From assembly GCA_028687425.1 (NCBI GenBank), contig JAQUAD010000030.1:1-32564 (forward strand): DNA of 32,564 nucleotides. The letters run 5' to 3'. The position numbers were made by a program, and so were the translations under genes. Below are positions 23,368-31,771 of this stretch, piece after piece (the stretch's first letter is position 1; the number at the start of each line of letters is the position of its first letter). The DNA is from Sideroxydans sp. (GTDB lineage Bacteria; Pseudomonadota; Gammaproteobacteria; Burkholderiales; Gallionellaceae). The notes under the pieces are model-generated. The model had not been told where the DNA came from. It worked only from the letters and a program-made list of their open reading frames with translations, and searched no databases.

Positions 23368-25263
23368 CTAGTGATGCTCTTCAGCCGGCTTCTTCTCCAC
23401 ATCGCCTACCAGGTGGTAGAGCGGTGCTTTCTCCATGGTGTACTCGCCGGTCTTGGGATCGCGGCGGGACACGGTGAGCACGTGCCAGTTCTGGTCGTCC
23501 AGCTTCATCTTGTCGCCGCGATAGTAGTAGCCAGGCCAGCGGGTTTCGTCGCGGAACAGGGTGTGGTGGAACACGCTTTCGGAAGTCAGGAAGCGATGCT
23601 TCAGTTCCCATGCACGCAACAGCTCGTGGATGTCGGAAGCGGCAACATTCTCCAGATCCTCGCCCAGGATGGACATCTTCTTCAGGCCGATGTTGAGCAG
23701 CTTGTCGTTGGTCATGTAGTTGACGCCGAAGCCGCCGCAATATTCGTCCATCAGCTTCTGCAGACGGTCCAGACCCTGACGCGGGTTGATGAAGTTGGGG
23801 TTGACGGTACCGGCCACCACTTCATTGCTGAACACGCGATAGGTTTCCAGCGGCTTGTAGATCTGCTCGCGGCGACGGGCGATCTGTGCGTCGGAGACGC
23901 GGATGCCTTCGGCCTTGCCGTCGTCGATGTACTTGCAGGCTGCCTTGGCTGCCAGACGGCCTTCCGTAAAGGAGCCGGAGGAGAAGGCGTGCGGTGTGCC
24001 GCCGACCGCGTCACCGGCACCGAACAGGCCTTCGATGGTGGTCATGCGGTTGTAGCCCCAGAAGTATTCGGTCGGGGAGATATCCTCGGGACCGGAACAC
24101 CATGCGCCGCAACCGGTGGCGTGCGAACCCATCACATACGGCTCGGAGGTGGTCAGCTCGGGGTTCTCGTACTTGGGGTCCACGTCGGTGGCGGCCCACA
24201 GCACAGCCTGACCCACGGTCATGCCGAGGAAGTTGTGCCAGCCGATCTCTTCCAGATGCGGGTCCTGGAAGGCTTCCATGGTGACCATGTGGATCGGCCC
24301 GCGACCGGCGTTCACCTCGTTGATGATCGCGTGGTTACGCAAACAGGTCGGGATCGGGCGGTGCGTGCGGTGCGACACTTCCGGATCCAGATATTCCTTG
24401 CCTACCATTTGCTGCAGTGCCGGGAACCACTTGGATTCGTACTCTTCACCGTAGGCGTTCTGGGTGTAGGTCTTGAGGTGCAGGAAGTAGGCGCCAACCG
24501 GGCCGTAGCCGTCCTTGAAGCGGGCCAGCACGATGCGGTTTTCCATCTGCGTCATCTTGGCGCCGGCTTCGATCATCAGACCGTAGGCGGAACCGGAAGA
24601 CCACGGTGCGTACCAGACGCGGCCTGCGCCTTCGCCGACGGAACGCGGCTTGAAGATGTTGGATGCACCGCCTGCGCCGCAGATCACGGCCTTGGATTTG
24701 AACACGTGGTAGTTACCCGTGCGCACGTTGAAGCCCACGGCACCGGCGACGCGGTTTTCCTTGGACTCGTCCATCAGCAGGTGGGTCACGCAGATGCGGT
24801 TGAACACCTTGTCGGCGGACTTCTTGGCGGCCTCGGCCACGATGGGCTTGTAGGATTCGCCGTGGATCATGATCTGCCAGCGGCCTTCACGCAGGAACGA
24901 ACCCTTCTTCTCGTCGCGCATGATGGGCAGGCCCCATTCTTCGAAGTTGTGCACGGTGGAGTCGACGTGGCGCGCCATGTCGAACAGCAGGTCTTCGCGC
25001 ACCATGCCCATCAGGTCGATACGTGCATAGCGCACATGATCCTCGGGGTTGTTCTCGCCGAAGCGTGTGCCCATGTAGCAGTTGATCGCATACAGGCCCT
25101 GTGCGACTGCGCCGGAACGCATGATGTTGGCTTTCTCGGCGATGACGATCTTTTTGTTCTGGCCCCAATATCTCGCCTCGAATGCCGCACCCGTACCGCC
25201 CAGACCGGCACCGACCACCAGGATGTCGATATTGTCTTCAATGATAGTTTTGTAGCAGCTCAT
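23368..25263 (-). CDS. aprA: Dissimilatory adenylylsulfate (APS) reductase, alpha subunit
   Basis: Catalytic FAD subunit, 631 aa, full length for AprA. In sulfur oxidisers it runs in reverse, joining AMP and sulfite into APS. The FAD-binding GAGLGGTG (18-25) follows the opening strand, then SGAVAQGLYAINCYMGTRFG. The active-site region RIVLARFKDGYGPVGAYFL and the segment YLDPEVSHRTHRPIPTCLRN are intact, as is the C-terminal TLFRDETRWPGYYYRGDKM. No signal peptide, consistent with a cytoplasmic enzyme. Its ATG overlaps the aprB stop (TGATG), giving coupled 1:1 synthesis. Sequence and neighbours favour the oxidative direction, which is inference from context. Confidence 0.97.
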   Translation of the reverse strand: MSCYKTIIEDNIDILVVGAGLGGTGAAFEARYWGQNKKIVIAEKANIMRSGAVAQGLYAINCYMGTRFGENNPEDHVRYARIDLMGMVREDLLFDMARHVDSTVHNFEEWGLPIMRDEKKGSFLREGRWQIMIHGESYKPIVAEAAKKSADKVFNRICVTHLLMDESKENRVAGAVGFNVRTGNYHVFKSKAVICGAGGASNIFKPRSVGEGAGRVWYAPWSSGSAYGLMIEAGAKMTQMENRIVLARFKDGYGPVGAYFLHLKTYTQNAYGEEYESKWFPALQQMVGKEYLDPEVSHRTHRPIPTCLRNHAIINEVNAGRGPIHMVTMEAFQDPHLEEIGWHNFLGMTVGQAVLWAATDVDPKYENPELTTSEPYVMGSHATGCGAWCSGPEDISPTEYFWGYNRMTTIEGLFGAGDAVGGTPHAFSSGSFTEGRLAAKAACKYIDDGKAEGIRVSDAQIARRREQIYKPLETYRVFSNEVVAGTVNPNFINPRQGLDRLQKLMDEYCGGFGVNYMTNDKLLNIGLKKMSILGEDLENVAASDIHELLRAWELKHRFLTSESVFHHTLFRDETRWPGYYYRGDKMKLDDQNWHVLTVSRRDPKTGEYTMEKAPLYHLVGDVEKKPAEEHH

Positions 25264-25745
25264 CAGTACTGCACTCCTTCCTTGATTTCCAGGCCATTGG
25301 ATTCCAGTGTGTGCAGACCACCGTCATCCATACGGATATATTTTGGTTCGTTGAACAGCAGCTGGCTGTCGCGCATCTCCTTGCTGGGCGCGGGCACCTT
25401 GCCGAGGTCGGGCGTAGCTGAGCCCCAGGGCTTGGTGGTGATCGGGGCGAGCAGTTCCATGTCTTTCTTGCCGTTGCGGAACTTGATGCGCCAGGCAATC
25501 GTGCCTTTCTCCTCGTCGCGGATCACGCGCACGCTGTGGCCCAGCGGGGCGAAGTCGGCATAGCCGCGCACGTCGATGGCCTGATGCGGACAGGCTTTTA
25601 CGCAGGAGTAGCACTCCCAGCACATGTTCGGTTCGATGTTGTAGGCACGACGCAGCTTCTTGTCGATGTGCATGATGTCGGACGGGCAGATGTCGACGCA
25701 TTCCCCACAGCCATCACAACGAGTCATATATACAAAGGTTGGCAT
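25263..25745 (-). CDS. aprB: Dissimilatory adenylylsulfate reductase, beta subunit
   Basis: Iron-sulfur subunit of APS reductase, 160 aa. Two ferredoxin-type cluster motifs are complete: C10-x2-C13-x2-C16-x3-C20 and C42-x2-C45-x2-C48-x3-C52, which would bind two [4Fe-4S] clusters. The C-terminal extension (from about residue 70 to the end, ELLAPITTKPWGSATPDLGK and after) is the tail that wraps the alpha subunit in known structures. AGAGGAAA precedes the ATG. It carries electrons between AprA's FAD and the membrane anchor AprM encoded just upstream, 27 bases away. Confidence 0.97.
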   Translation of the reverse strand: MPTFVYMTRCDGCGECVDICPSDIMHIDKKLRRAYNIEPNMCWECYSCVKACPHQAIDVRGYADFAPLGHSVRVIRDEEKGTIAWRIKFRNGKKDMELLAPITTKPWGSATPDLGKVPAPSKEMRDSQLLFNEPKYIRMDDGGLHTLESNGLEIKEGVQY

Positions 25746-25772
25746 ATCGATTTCCTCTAGTTTCGTAGATGG

Positions 25773-26597
25773 TTAGTAGTGGTTCGGGCGCTCGGCCTTG
25801 ATGCACAGTCCCATGTTGGGCGGGTTCTTGCCCATGTACATCGGGACGTCCGGGAATTTGCTGTGCACTTCCGCAGAGGTCAGGTCGTAGTCGGGAGGCA
25901 GGTTCTCGCGCGAGCCGTCGGCTTCGGTGATCTTCTTCTGGTGCGCTGCAGCAGGCTTGAAGAACATGTGCGCGAACTTGGACCAGTACACGCCGCCGAA
26001 CAGCACGGTGCTGGACAGGATGAACAGTGCGAAGGAGATGCCGATGCCGCCGCCGCTGTACGACCAGATCAGGGCAAAGGTGGAAGTGGCGATCAACGAC
26101 AGGATGAACAGGTCGGCACGCTCGACGCGGAAGACGGGCAGCCCTTCAGCCGATACATCCACGCGGATGCACAGCCAGAACCAGTAAGCGCCGACGGCCA
26201 GCATGATCGCGCCGATGTGCCACAGCTTGGGCAGCAGGGTGGAGGTGGTGCCGGGCGAGAAGATCATGATCGCAGTGGTCACCACGAACAGGATGAAGCC
26301 GTACATCATCAGCAGGTGCGAGAGTCGGCGGCGCGGGTTGCTGAATTCGCCCGCGGTCAGCACTTCGTTCGCCAGCACGGAAGCGGCGATCACGGCCTTC
26401 TCGCCGCCGCTCACCTTGCGCTTGGCGCTCTTCTGCGCCTTCTTCGCGTTCTCGAAGAAGTACTTCGCGCTCTTCTTGTGCAGCATGTCGAGGATGGTTC
26501 CGCCCATGACGAACAGCACCATCAGGACGATATATCCCTGCATCATCGCGGGGGATATGACTTCTGTCAGTGTGGCAAAGGGATTGCTCGCGAACAT
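25773..26597 (-). CDS. aprM: APS reductase membrane anchor AprM
   Basis: 274-aa integral membrane protein with about five hydrophobic segments (roughly residues 19-38, 96-114, 125-145, 162-180, 184-205) and a basic cytoplasmic loop at 40-65 (HKKSAKYFFENAKKAQKSAK). It matches the AprM anchor found next to aprBA in sulfur oxidisers that lack QmoABC; AprM is thought to link APS reductase to the quinone pool. Histidines in or near helices (H94, H127, H210) could bind haem, but this is not shown. A good ribosome site (AGGAGAAA) precedes the ATG. The order sat-aprM-aprB-aprA is the typical one. The mechanism of electron transfer is not established from sequence. Confidence 0.9.
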   Translation of the reverse strand: MFASNPFATLTEVISPAMMQGYIVLMVLFVMGGTILDMLHKKSAKYFFENAKKAQKSAKRKVSGGEKAVIAASVLANEVLTAGEFSNPRRRLSHLLMMYGFILFVVTTAIMIFSPGTTSTLLPKLWHIGAIMLAVGAYWFWLCIRVDVSAEGLPVFRVERADLFILSLIATSTFALIWSYSGGGIGISFALFILSSTVLFGGVYWSKFAHMFFKPAAAHQKKITEADGSRENLPPDYDLTSAEVHSKFPDVPMYMGKNPPNMGLCIKAERPNHY

Positions 26598-26651
26598 CAG
26601 TTTCTCCTAAAAACGTTAATCACATGATTCATGTCGGTCAGCGCACTGCGC

Positions 26652-27827
26652 TTAGCCGCTGTTCAAACCCGCGTAATACTTGCGCAATATCTCCAGCACT
26701 TCGGGACGGCTGAATTCGGCCGGGACTTCCTCGCCTTCGGAAAGCATCTTGCGCAACTGGGTGCCGGACACTTGCAGACGGTCGTCGTCGCCGTGCGGGC
26801 AGGTGCGGGCCGAGGCCATGCCGCCGCACTTGTAGCACCAGAACGAGACGTCGATCTTCAGTGCCTGGGTCTCCAGCGCGTTCTTGGGGATCTTGTCGAA
26901 GATGTGGTGCGCGTCGAAGGGACCGTAGTATTTGCCGACGCCTGCATGGTCGCGACCGACGATGAGGTGCGAGCAGCCGTAGTTCTGACGGAACAGCGCA
27001 TGCAGCAGTGCTTCGCGCGGCCCGGCATAACGCATGTCCAGCGGATAGCCCGACTGCACCACGGTCTTGCCGACGAAGTAGTTCTTGGTCAGCGCGATGA
27101 TGGCATGGGTGCGCACCTCGGCCGGGATGTCGCCCGGTTTGAGGTTGCCGAGCAGGGAATGGATCATCACGCCGTCGCACACTTCGATGGCGATCTTGGC
27201 CAGATACTCGTGCGAGCGGTGCATGGGGTTGCGCGTCTGGAACGCGGCGACCTTGCTCCAGCCCATCTCGGTGAACAATGCGCGTGTCTCTTGCGGCGTC
27301 ATGTACATGCTGCCGTACTTCTGCGGGAAGCCACCTTGCGACAATACTTTCACCGGACCGGCCAGGTTCACTTCGCCTTGATCCATCACCATCTTCACGC
27401 CGGGGTGTTCGATCTCGGTGGTGCCGAACACGGTGGCGCATTCGTGGGCTTTGTCGATGGTGTATTTCTCGGTCACCTTCATGGTGGCGAGGATGCTGCC
27501 GTCATCGGGATCGACCAGCGCGATGTCGCTGCCGGTGGGGATGGCATCTGCTGCTGTCTTGTCGGTGGAGAGGGTGATGGGGATGGGCCAGAACAGGCCG
27601 TTGGTGAGCATCATTCCGTCGCAGACGCCTTGCCAGTCTGCGTGGCTCATGAAGCCGTCCAGCGGTGTGAAGCCGCCTATGCCGAGCATGATGAGATCGC
27701 CTTTTTCGCGCGAACTCACTGTTACCTTGGGATAACTGCGTGCTCTATTCAACTCTGCGATCTGGTCTTCACCTGCCAGCAGCAGGGGTTTCAGATCGCG
27801 CCCGCCATGCGGGTTTACCAATGCCAT
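26652..27827 (-). CDS. sat: Sulfate adenylyltransferase (ATP sulfurylase), dissimilatory type
   Basis: 391-aa enzyme. In sulfur oxidation it makes ATP and sulfate from APS and pyrophosphate. The substrate motif [11 protein letters not shown] starts at residue 197, with catalytic His residues H203 and H206; the second conserved motif is [14 protein letters not shown] zinc-binding pattern [17 protein letters not shown] matches the Cys3-His site of prokaryotic homodimeric Sat. There is no APS-kinase or fused C-terminal domain, and no CysDN-type subunit. GGGAGG lies before the ATG. It heads the minus-strand unit, with aprM 54 bases downstream, and is divergent from soeA. Confidence 0.96.
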   Translation of the reverse strand: MALVNPHGGRDLKPLLLAGEDQIAELNRARSYPKVTVSSREKGDLIMLGIGGFTPLDGFMSHADWQGVCDGMMLTNGLFWPIPITLSTDKTAADAIPTGSDIALVDPDDGSILATMKVTEKYTIDKAHECATVFGTTEIEHPGVKMVMDQGEVNLAGPVKVLSQGGFPQKYGSMYMTPQETRALFTEMGWSKVAAFQTRNPMHRSHEYLAKIAIEVCDGVMIHSLLGNLKPGDIPAEVRTHAIIALTKNYFVGKTVVQSGYPLDMRYAGPREALLHALFRQNYGCSHLIVGRDHAGVGKYYGPFDAHHIFDKIPKNALETQALKIDVSFWCYKCGGMASARTCPHGDDDRLQVSGTQLRKMLSEGEEVPAEFSRPEVLEILRKYYAGLNSG

Positions 27828-28107
27828 AAAACCTCCCTAATGGGGTTGAGCTACGGATGGAACTACGTCGAAATTACAGGTGCGCACAGTAGGGGAATAT
27901 CTTTGTGGAATCGATACCCCTCATGGGTTGAGGGGCGCACCCCCCATAGGGGTTATGTCATTCCCCCTCATCACGGCTATGGCAGCACTGGCGCTGGATA
28001 CGCATACTTCGGCACCTGAAAGATTGAGTAATTTCGTAGGGCAGCGGCACACGAAAAATAAAGTGGCGCGCCCCGATGCAACGATCAACCCATACAAGAT
28101 TTTGCCC
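27828..28107. promoter_or_regulatory. Divergent sat/soeA intergenic region with hairpins
   Basis: 280 bases between the divergent sulfite-oxidation units. Perfect hairpin CCCCTCA-tgggt-TGAGGGG at 27917-27935, followed by CCCC-ata-GGGG at 27942-27952, and a repeated CCCCTCAT word at 27917 and about 27964. ATGGGGTTGAG near 27839 resembles ATGGGTTGAGG near 27923. These may be operator sites for coordinated control; no -35/-10 pair could be assigned with confidence. The soeA frame is open through much of this region. Confidence 0.45.
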
Positions 28108-31023
28108 ATGTCATCGACACCATTGCACGACCCATTGGCGCCGCCGGTTGCTGGCGCCACGACCGAGATCAAGAAGACCACCTGCTACATGTGCGCCTGC
28201 CGCTGCGGCATCCGCGTGCATCTGCGCAACGGCGAGGTGCGTTACATCGACGGCAATCCCGACCACCCCTTGAACGCAGGCGTGATCTGCGCCAAGGGAT
28301 CTTCCGGCATCATGAAGCAGTATTCGCCGGCACGTCTGACCAAGCCGCTGCGCCGCAAGCCGAGCACCGAGCGCGGTGCGGGCGAGTACGAGGAGATCAG
28401 CTGGGAAGAGACCTTCCAGCTGCTGACCGACCGCCTCGGCGAGCTGCGTGCGACCGACCCGAAGAAGTTCGCGCTGTTCACTGGCCGCGACCAGATGCAG
28501 GCCCTGACCGGCATGTTCGCGCGCCAGTTCGGCACGCCGAACTATGCGGCCCACGGTGGTTTCTGCTCGGTCAACATGGCGGCCGGCATGATCTACACCA
28601 TCGGTGGTTCGTTTTGGGAATTCGGCGGGCCGGATCTGGAGCGTTCCAAGCTGTTCATCATGATCGGCACGGCCGAAGACCATCACTCCAACCCGATGAA
28701 GGTCGCGCTGTCCAAGTTCAAGCGCGAGGGTGGACGTTTCATCTCCATCAATCCGGTGCGTACCGGCTACTCGGCCATCGCCGACGAGTGGGTGCCCATC
28801 CGTCCCGGTACCGACGGCGCACTGTTCCTCGCCATCATCCGCGAACTGATCGAACTGGGGTTGTACGACCGCGAGTTCCTGGTGCGCTACACCAACTCCG
28901 GCCAGCTGGTGAACCTGGATGCAGAACATGACGAGTTCGGCATGTTCGTCCGCACCGAGGTGCCGGAAGAAGAGGGCTGCTACGACCCGCAGAACAAACT
29001 GTGGTGGGACCGCAATACCAACAAGCCGGTGGTGACCCATACCGAAGGTGCCGACCCGTTCCTGCGCGGCGAATTCAAGTTGAGCGACGGCACGCCGGTG
29101 AAGCCCGCGTTCCAGTTGCTGAAGGATCGCGTCGCGGAATACACGCCGGAGTGGGCGGAAGGCGTGACCGGCATCCCGGCCGACACCATCCGTCGCTTGG
29201 CGCACGAGATGGGCATCACCGCACGCGACCAGAAGATCGAACTGCCGATCGCCTGGACAGATAGCTGGGGCAAGGAGCATCAGACGGTCACCGGCAATCC
29301 GGTGTCCTTCCATGCCATGCGCGGACTGGCTGCGCACTCCAACGGTTTCCAGACCATCCGCGCACTGTCCATCCTGATGACCTTGCTGGGCACCATCGAC
29401 CGCCCGGGCGGCTTCCGTCACAAGCCGCCGTTCCCGCGTCCGATCCCGCCGTGCGCACGCACGCCGAACGATCCGCGTGCAGTGCAGCCGAACACGCCGC
29501 TGGACGGCATGCCGCTGGGTTGGCCCGCTGACCCGGACGATCTGTTTGTGGACAAGGAAGGCAACCCGGTGCGTCTGGACAAGGGCTTCTCCTGGGAATA
29601 CCCGCTGTCTGCGCACGGCCTGATGCACAATGTGATCACCAATGCCTGGCGCGGCGATCCGTACAAGATCGACACGCTGCTGCTGTTCATGGCCAACATG
29701 GCGTGGAACTCCACGATGAACACCAGCGAAGTGCGCAAGATGCTCACCGACAAGGATGAGAACGGCGAATACAAGATCCCCAACATCATCGTGTGCGATG
29801 CGTTCCATTCCGAGACCACGGCCTTCGCCGACCTGATCCTGCCGGATACGACTTATCTGGAACGTCACGACGTGATGTCCATGCTGGACCGTCCGATCTC
29901 CGAGTTCGACGGCCCGGTGGATTCGGTGCGTATCCCGGTGATGCCGCGTACCGGCGAATGCCGTCCGTTCCAGGAAGTGCTGATCGAACTCGGCACGCGC
30001 CTGAAGTTGCCGGCTTTCGTGACGGCGGATGGCTCGCGTAAGTATCGAGACTATCCGGATTTCATCGTCAACTGGGAGACTGCACCGGGTTCCGGCATCG
30101 GCTTCCTGTCCGGCTGGCGCGGCAAGGGTGGCGAGAAGAGCATGAAGGGCGAGCCGAACCCGAACCAGTGGGAGATGTACGCCAAGAACGACTGTGTGCA
30201 CCACGAGGTGCTGCCGCGCTCCTATCAGTTCATGCGTAACTGGAATCAGGGCTATCTGGAGTGGTCGCAGCGCAACGGCATCACGCGCTATTCCGAACCC
30301 ATCCTCATCCACCTGTATTCCGAGGTGTTGCAGAAATTCCGCCTGGCGGCGCAGGGCAAGAGCATCACACGCCAGCCGCCGAAGCATCTGGCCAAGCGTG
30401 TCGAGACCTATTTCGATCCGTTGCCGTTCTACTACGAACCGCTGGAGACGCAGGCCAGCGACAAGCACAAATATCCGCTGTCTGCGGTGACGCAACGCCC
30501 GATGGCGATGTATCACTCCTGGGATTCGCAGAACGCCTGGCTGCGTCAGATCCACGCGCACAACTATCTGTATGTGAACGCACAGACCGCGAAGAATGCG
30601 GGCATCGCCGACGGCGACTGGATCTGGTGCGAATCGCAATGGGGCAAGGTGCGTTGCATGGCGCGCTACAGCGAATCGGTGGAGCCGGGCACGGTGTGGA
30701 CCTGGAACGCCATCGGCAAGGCCGCCGGTGCGTGGAACCTGACGCCGGATGCCAACGAATCGCAGCAGGGCTTCCTGCTCAATCACGTGATCTCGGAAGA
30801 GTTGCCGCCGCAAGCCGACGGCTCCCGTTTCTCCAACTCCGACCCGATCACCGGACAGGCCGCGTGGTATGACGTGCGCGTGCGTATCTACAAGGCGGAA
30901 GAGGGTGAGCCGCAACACACCTCGCCGCAGTTCCCACCCATGAAGGTTTATCCCGGTATGAAACAGCGTCCGAACTGGCTGGCCTATTTTTCCGGCCTCA
31001 AGAAGAAAGGGGGCGCACAATGA
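28108..31023 (+). CDS. soeA: Sulfite dehydrogenase (quinone) molybdopterin subunit SoeA
   Basis: 971-aa molybdopterin oxidoreductase of the DMSO reductase superfamily, matching the SoeA sulfite-oxidising type. The N-terminal [4Fe-4S] ligands are C26, C29, C33 (CYMCACRC) and C61 (VICAKGSSG). The probable molybdenum ligand is C153 in GGFCSVNMAAGM. No Tat signal is present, which fits SoeABC facing the cytoplasm. The ATG at 28108 was chosen because homology begins just after it, although no ribosome site is evident. An in-frame ATG at 27955 has AGGGG upstream and would add 51 residues with a weakly hydrophobic start; it cannot be excluded. Its stop overlaps the soeB start (ATGA). Polysulfide or other S-oxyanion substrates are the main alternatives. 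Confidence 0.9.
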   Translation: MSSTPLHDPLAPPVAGATTEIKKTTCYMCACRCGIRVHLRNGEVRYIDGNPDHPLNAGVICAKGSSGIMKQYSPARLTKPLRRKPSTERGAGEYEEISWEETFQLLTDRLGELRATDPKKFALFTGRDQMQALTGMFARQFGTPNYAAHGGFCSVNMAAGMIYTIGGSFWEFGGPDLERSKLFIMIGTAEDHHSNPMKVALSKFKREGGRFISINPVRTGYSAIADEWVPIRPGTDGALFLAIIRELIELGLYDREFLVRYTNSGQLVNLDAEHDEFGMFVRTEVPEEEGCYDPQNKLWWDRNTNKPVVTHTEGADPFLRGEFKLSDGTPVKPAFQLLKDRVAEYTPEWAEGVTGIPADTIRRLAHEMGITARDQKIELPIAWTDSWGKEHQTVTGNPVSFHAMRGLAAHSNGFQTIRALSILMTLLGTIDRPGGFRHKPPFPRPIPPCARTPNDPRAVQPNTPLDGMPLGWPADPDDLFVDKEGNPVRLDKGFSWEYPLSAHGLMHNVITNAWRGDPYKIDTLLLFMANMAWNSTMNTSEVRKMLTDKDENGEYKIPNIIVCDAFHSETTAFADLILPDTTYLERHDVMSMLDRPISEFDGPVDSVRIPVMPRTGECRPFQEVLIELGTRLKLPAFVTADGSRKYRDYPDFIVNWETAPGSGIGFLSGWRGKGGEKSMKGEPNPNQWEMYAKNDCVHHEVLPRSYQFMRNWNQGYLEWSQRNGITRYSEPILIHLYSEVLQKFRLAAQGKSITRQPPKHLAKRVETYFDPLPFYYEPLETQASDKHKYPLSAVTQRPMAMYHSWDSQNAWLRQIHAHNYLYVNAQTAKNAGIADGDWIWCESQWGKVRCMARYSESVEPGTVWTWNAIGKAAGAWNLTPDANESQQGFLLNHVISEELPPQADGSRFSNSDPITGQAAWYDVRVRIYKAEEGEPQHTSPQFPPMKVYPGMKQRPNWLAYFSGLKKKGGAQ

Positions 31024-31751
31024 CACAACTCGCTCTCGTTATCGACCTGAACGTATGCGTGGGCTGCAGCGCCTGCGTGACCAGCTGCAAGGAGTGGAAC
31101 ACCTCTGGTTCCGCAGGTCCGCTGGTGGATGAACGTCCCTACGGTGAGAATCCGACCGGCACGTTCTTTAATCGCGTGCAGACCTATGAGATGGGCACGT
31201 TCCCCAACAGCGAGACCATGCACTTTCCGAAGTCTTGTCTGCACTGCGAAGACCCGGCCTGCGTGCCGGTGTGCCCGACCGGCGCTTCGTACAAGCGCAA
31301 GGAAGATGGCATCGTGCTGGTGGACTACGACAAGTGCATCGGCTGTAAGTATTGCTCATGGGCGTGTCCGTACGGCGTGCGTGAATTCGATGAACAGCAG
31401 AAGGTGATGAAGAAGTGCACCCTCTGTGTGGACCGCATCTACGACATGAGCATGCCGGAAGCGGATCGCAAGCCGTCGTGCGTGAAGGCCTGCCCGACCA
31501 GCGCACGTCTGTTCGGTGACATCCATGATCCGGAATCCGAGGTGTCGCAAGCCATCCGCGAAGAGGGTGGCTATGCGCTGATGCCGGAGTGGGGCACGCA
31601 TCCTTCCAATCACTACCTGCCACGCCGCAAGGTGAAGATGAAGATCCATGCCGACGAACTGGAGCGTGCCGACAATCCGCTCAAGCTCGATCATCAACTG
31701 CCCATGCCGGACAAGGATGCGTCTACGATGGACGATGCGTCGGCCTGGTAA
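31020..31751 (+). CDS. soeB: Sulfite dehydrogenase iron-sulfur subunit SoeB
   Basis: 243-aa ferredoxin-like electron-transfer subunit of the DmsB/SoeB type. Sixteen cysteines fall in four groups: CVGCSACVTSC at 13-23, then the CLHCEDPACVPVC, CIGCKYCSWAC and CTLCVD...CVKAC sets, enough for four [4Fe-4S] clusters. It would pass electrons from SoeA to the membrane subunit SoeC. There is no signal peptide. The C-terminal 60 residues (RRKVKMKIHADELERADNPL onward) are charged and outside the clusters. Translation is coupled to soeA by the ATGA overlap, and soeC begins 20 bases after its stop. Confidence 0.93.
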   Translation: MTQLALVIDLNVCVGCSACVTSCKEWNTSGSAGPLVDERPYGENPTGTFFNRVQTYEMGTFPNSETMHFPKSCLHCEDPACVPVCPTGASYKRKEDGIVLVDYDKCIGCKYCSWACPYGVREFDEQQKVMKKCTLCVDRIYDMSMPEADRKPSCVKACPTSARLFGDIHDPESEVSQAIREEGGYALMPEWGTHPSNHYLPRRKVKMKIHADELERADNPLKLDHQLPMPDKDASTMDDASAW

Positions 31752-31771
31752 ACAGAACAAAGCGAGACATT

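Noticed and set aside
23320-25563. 747-codon open frame on the plus strand across aprA and aprB
   Set aside because: Antisense shadow of two well-conserved genes, with Val/His/Gly-rich low-information sequence.
28111-31026. 971-codon open frame on the minus strand across soeA
   Set aside because: It mirrors soeA codon for codon because of high GC. Its product is His/Arg-rich with no family resemblance, whereas soeA carries all cofactor motifs.
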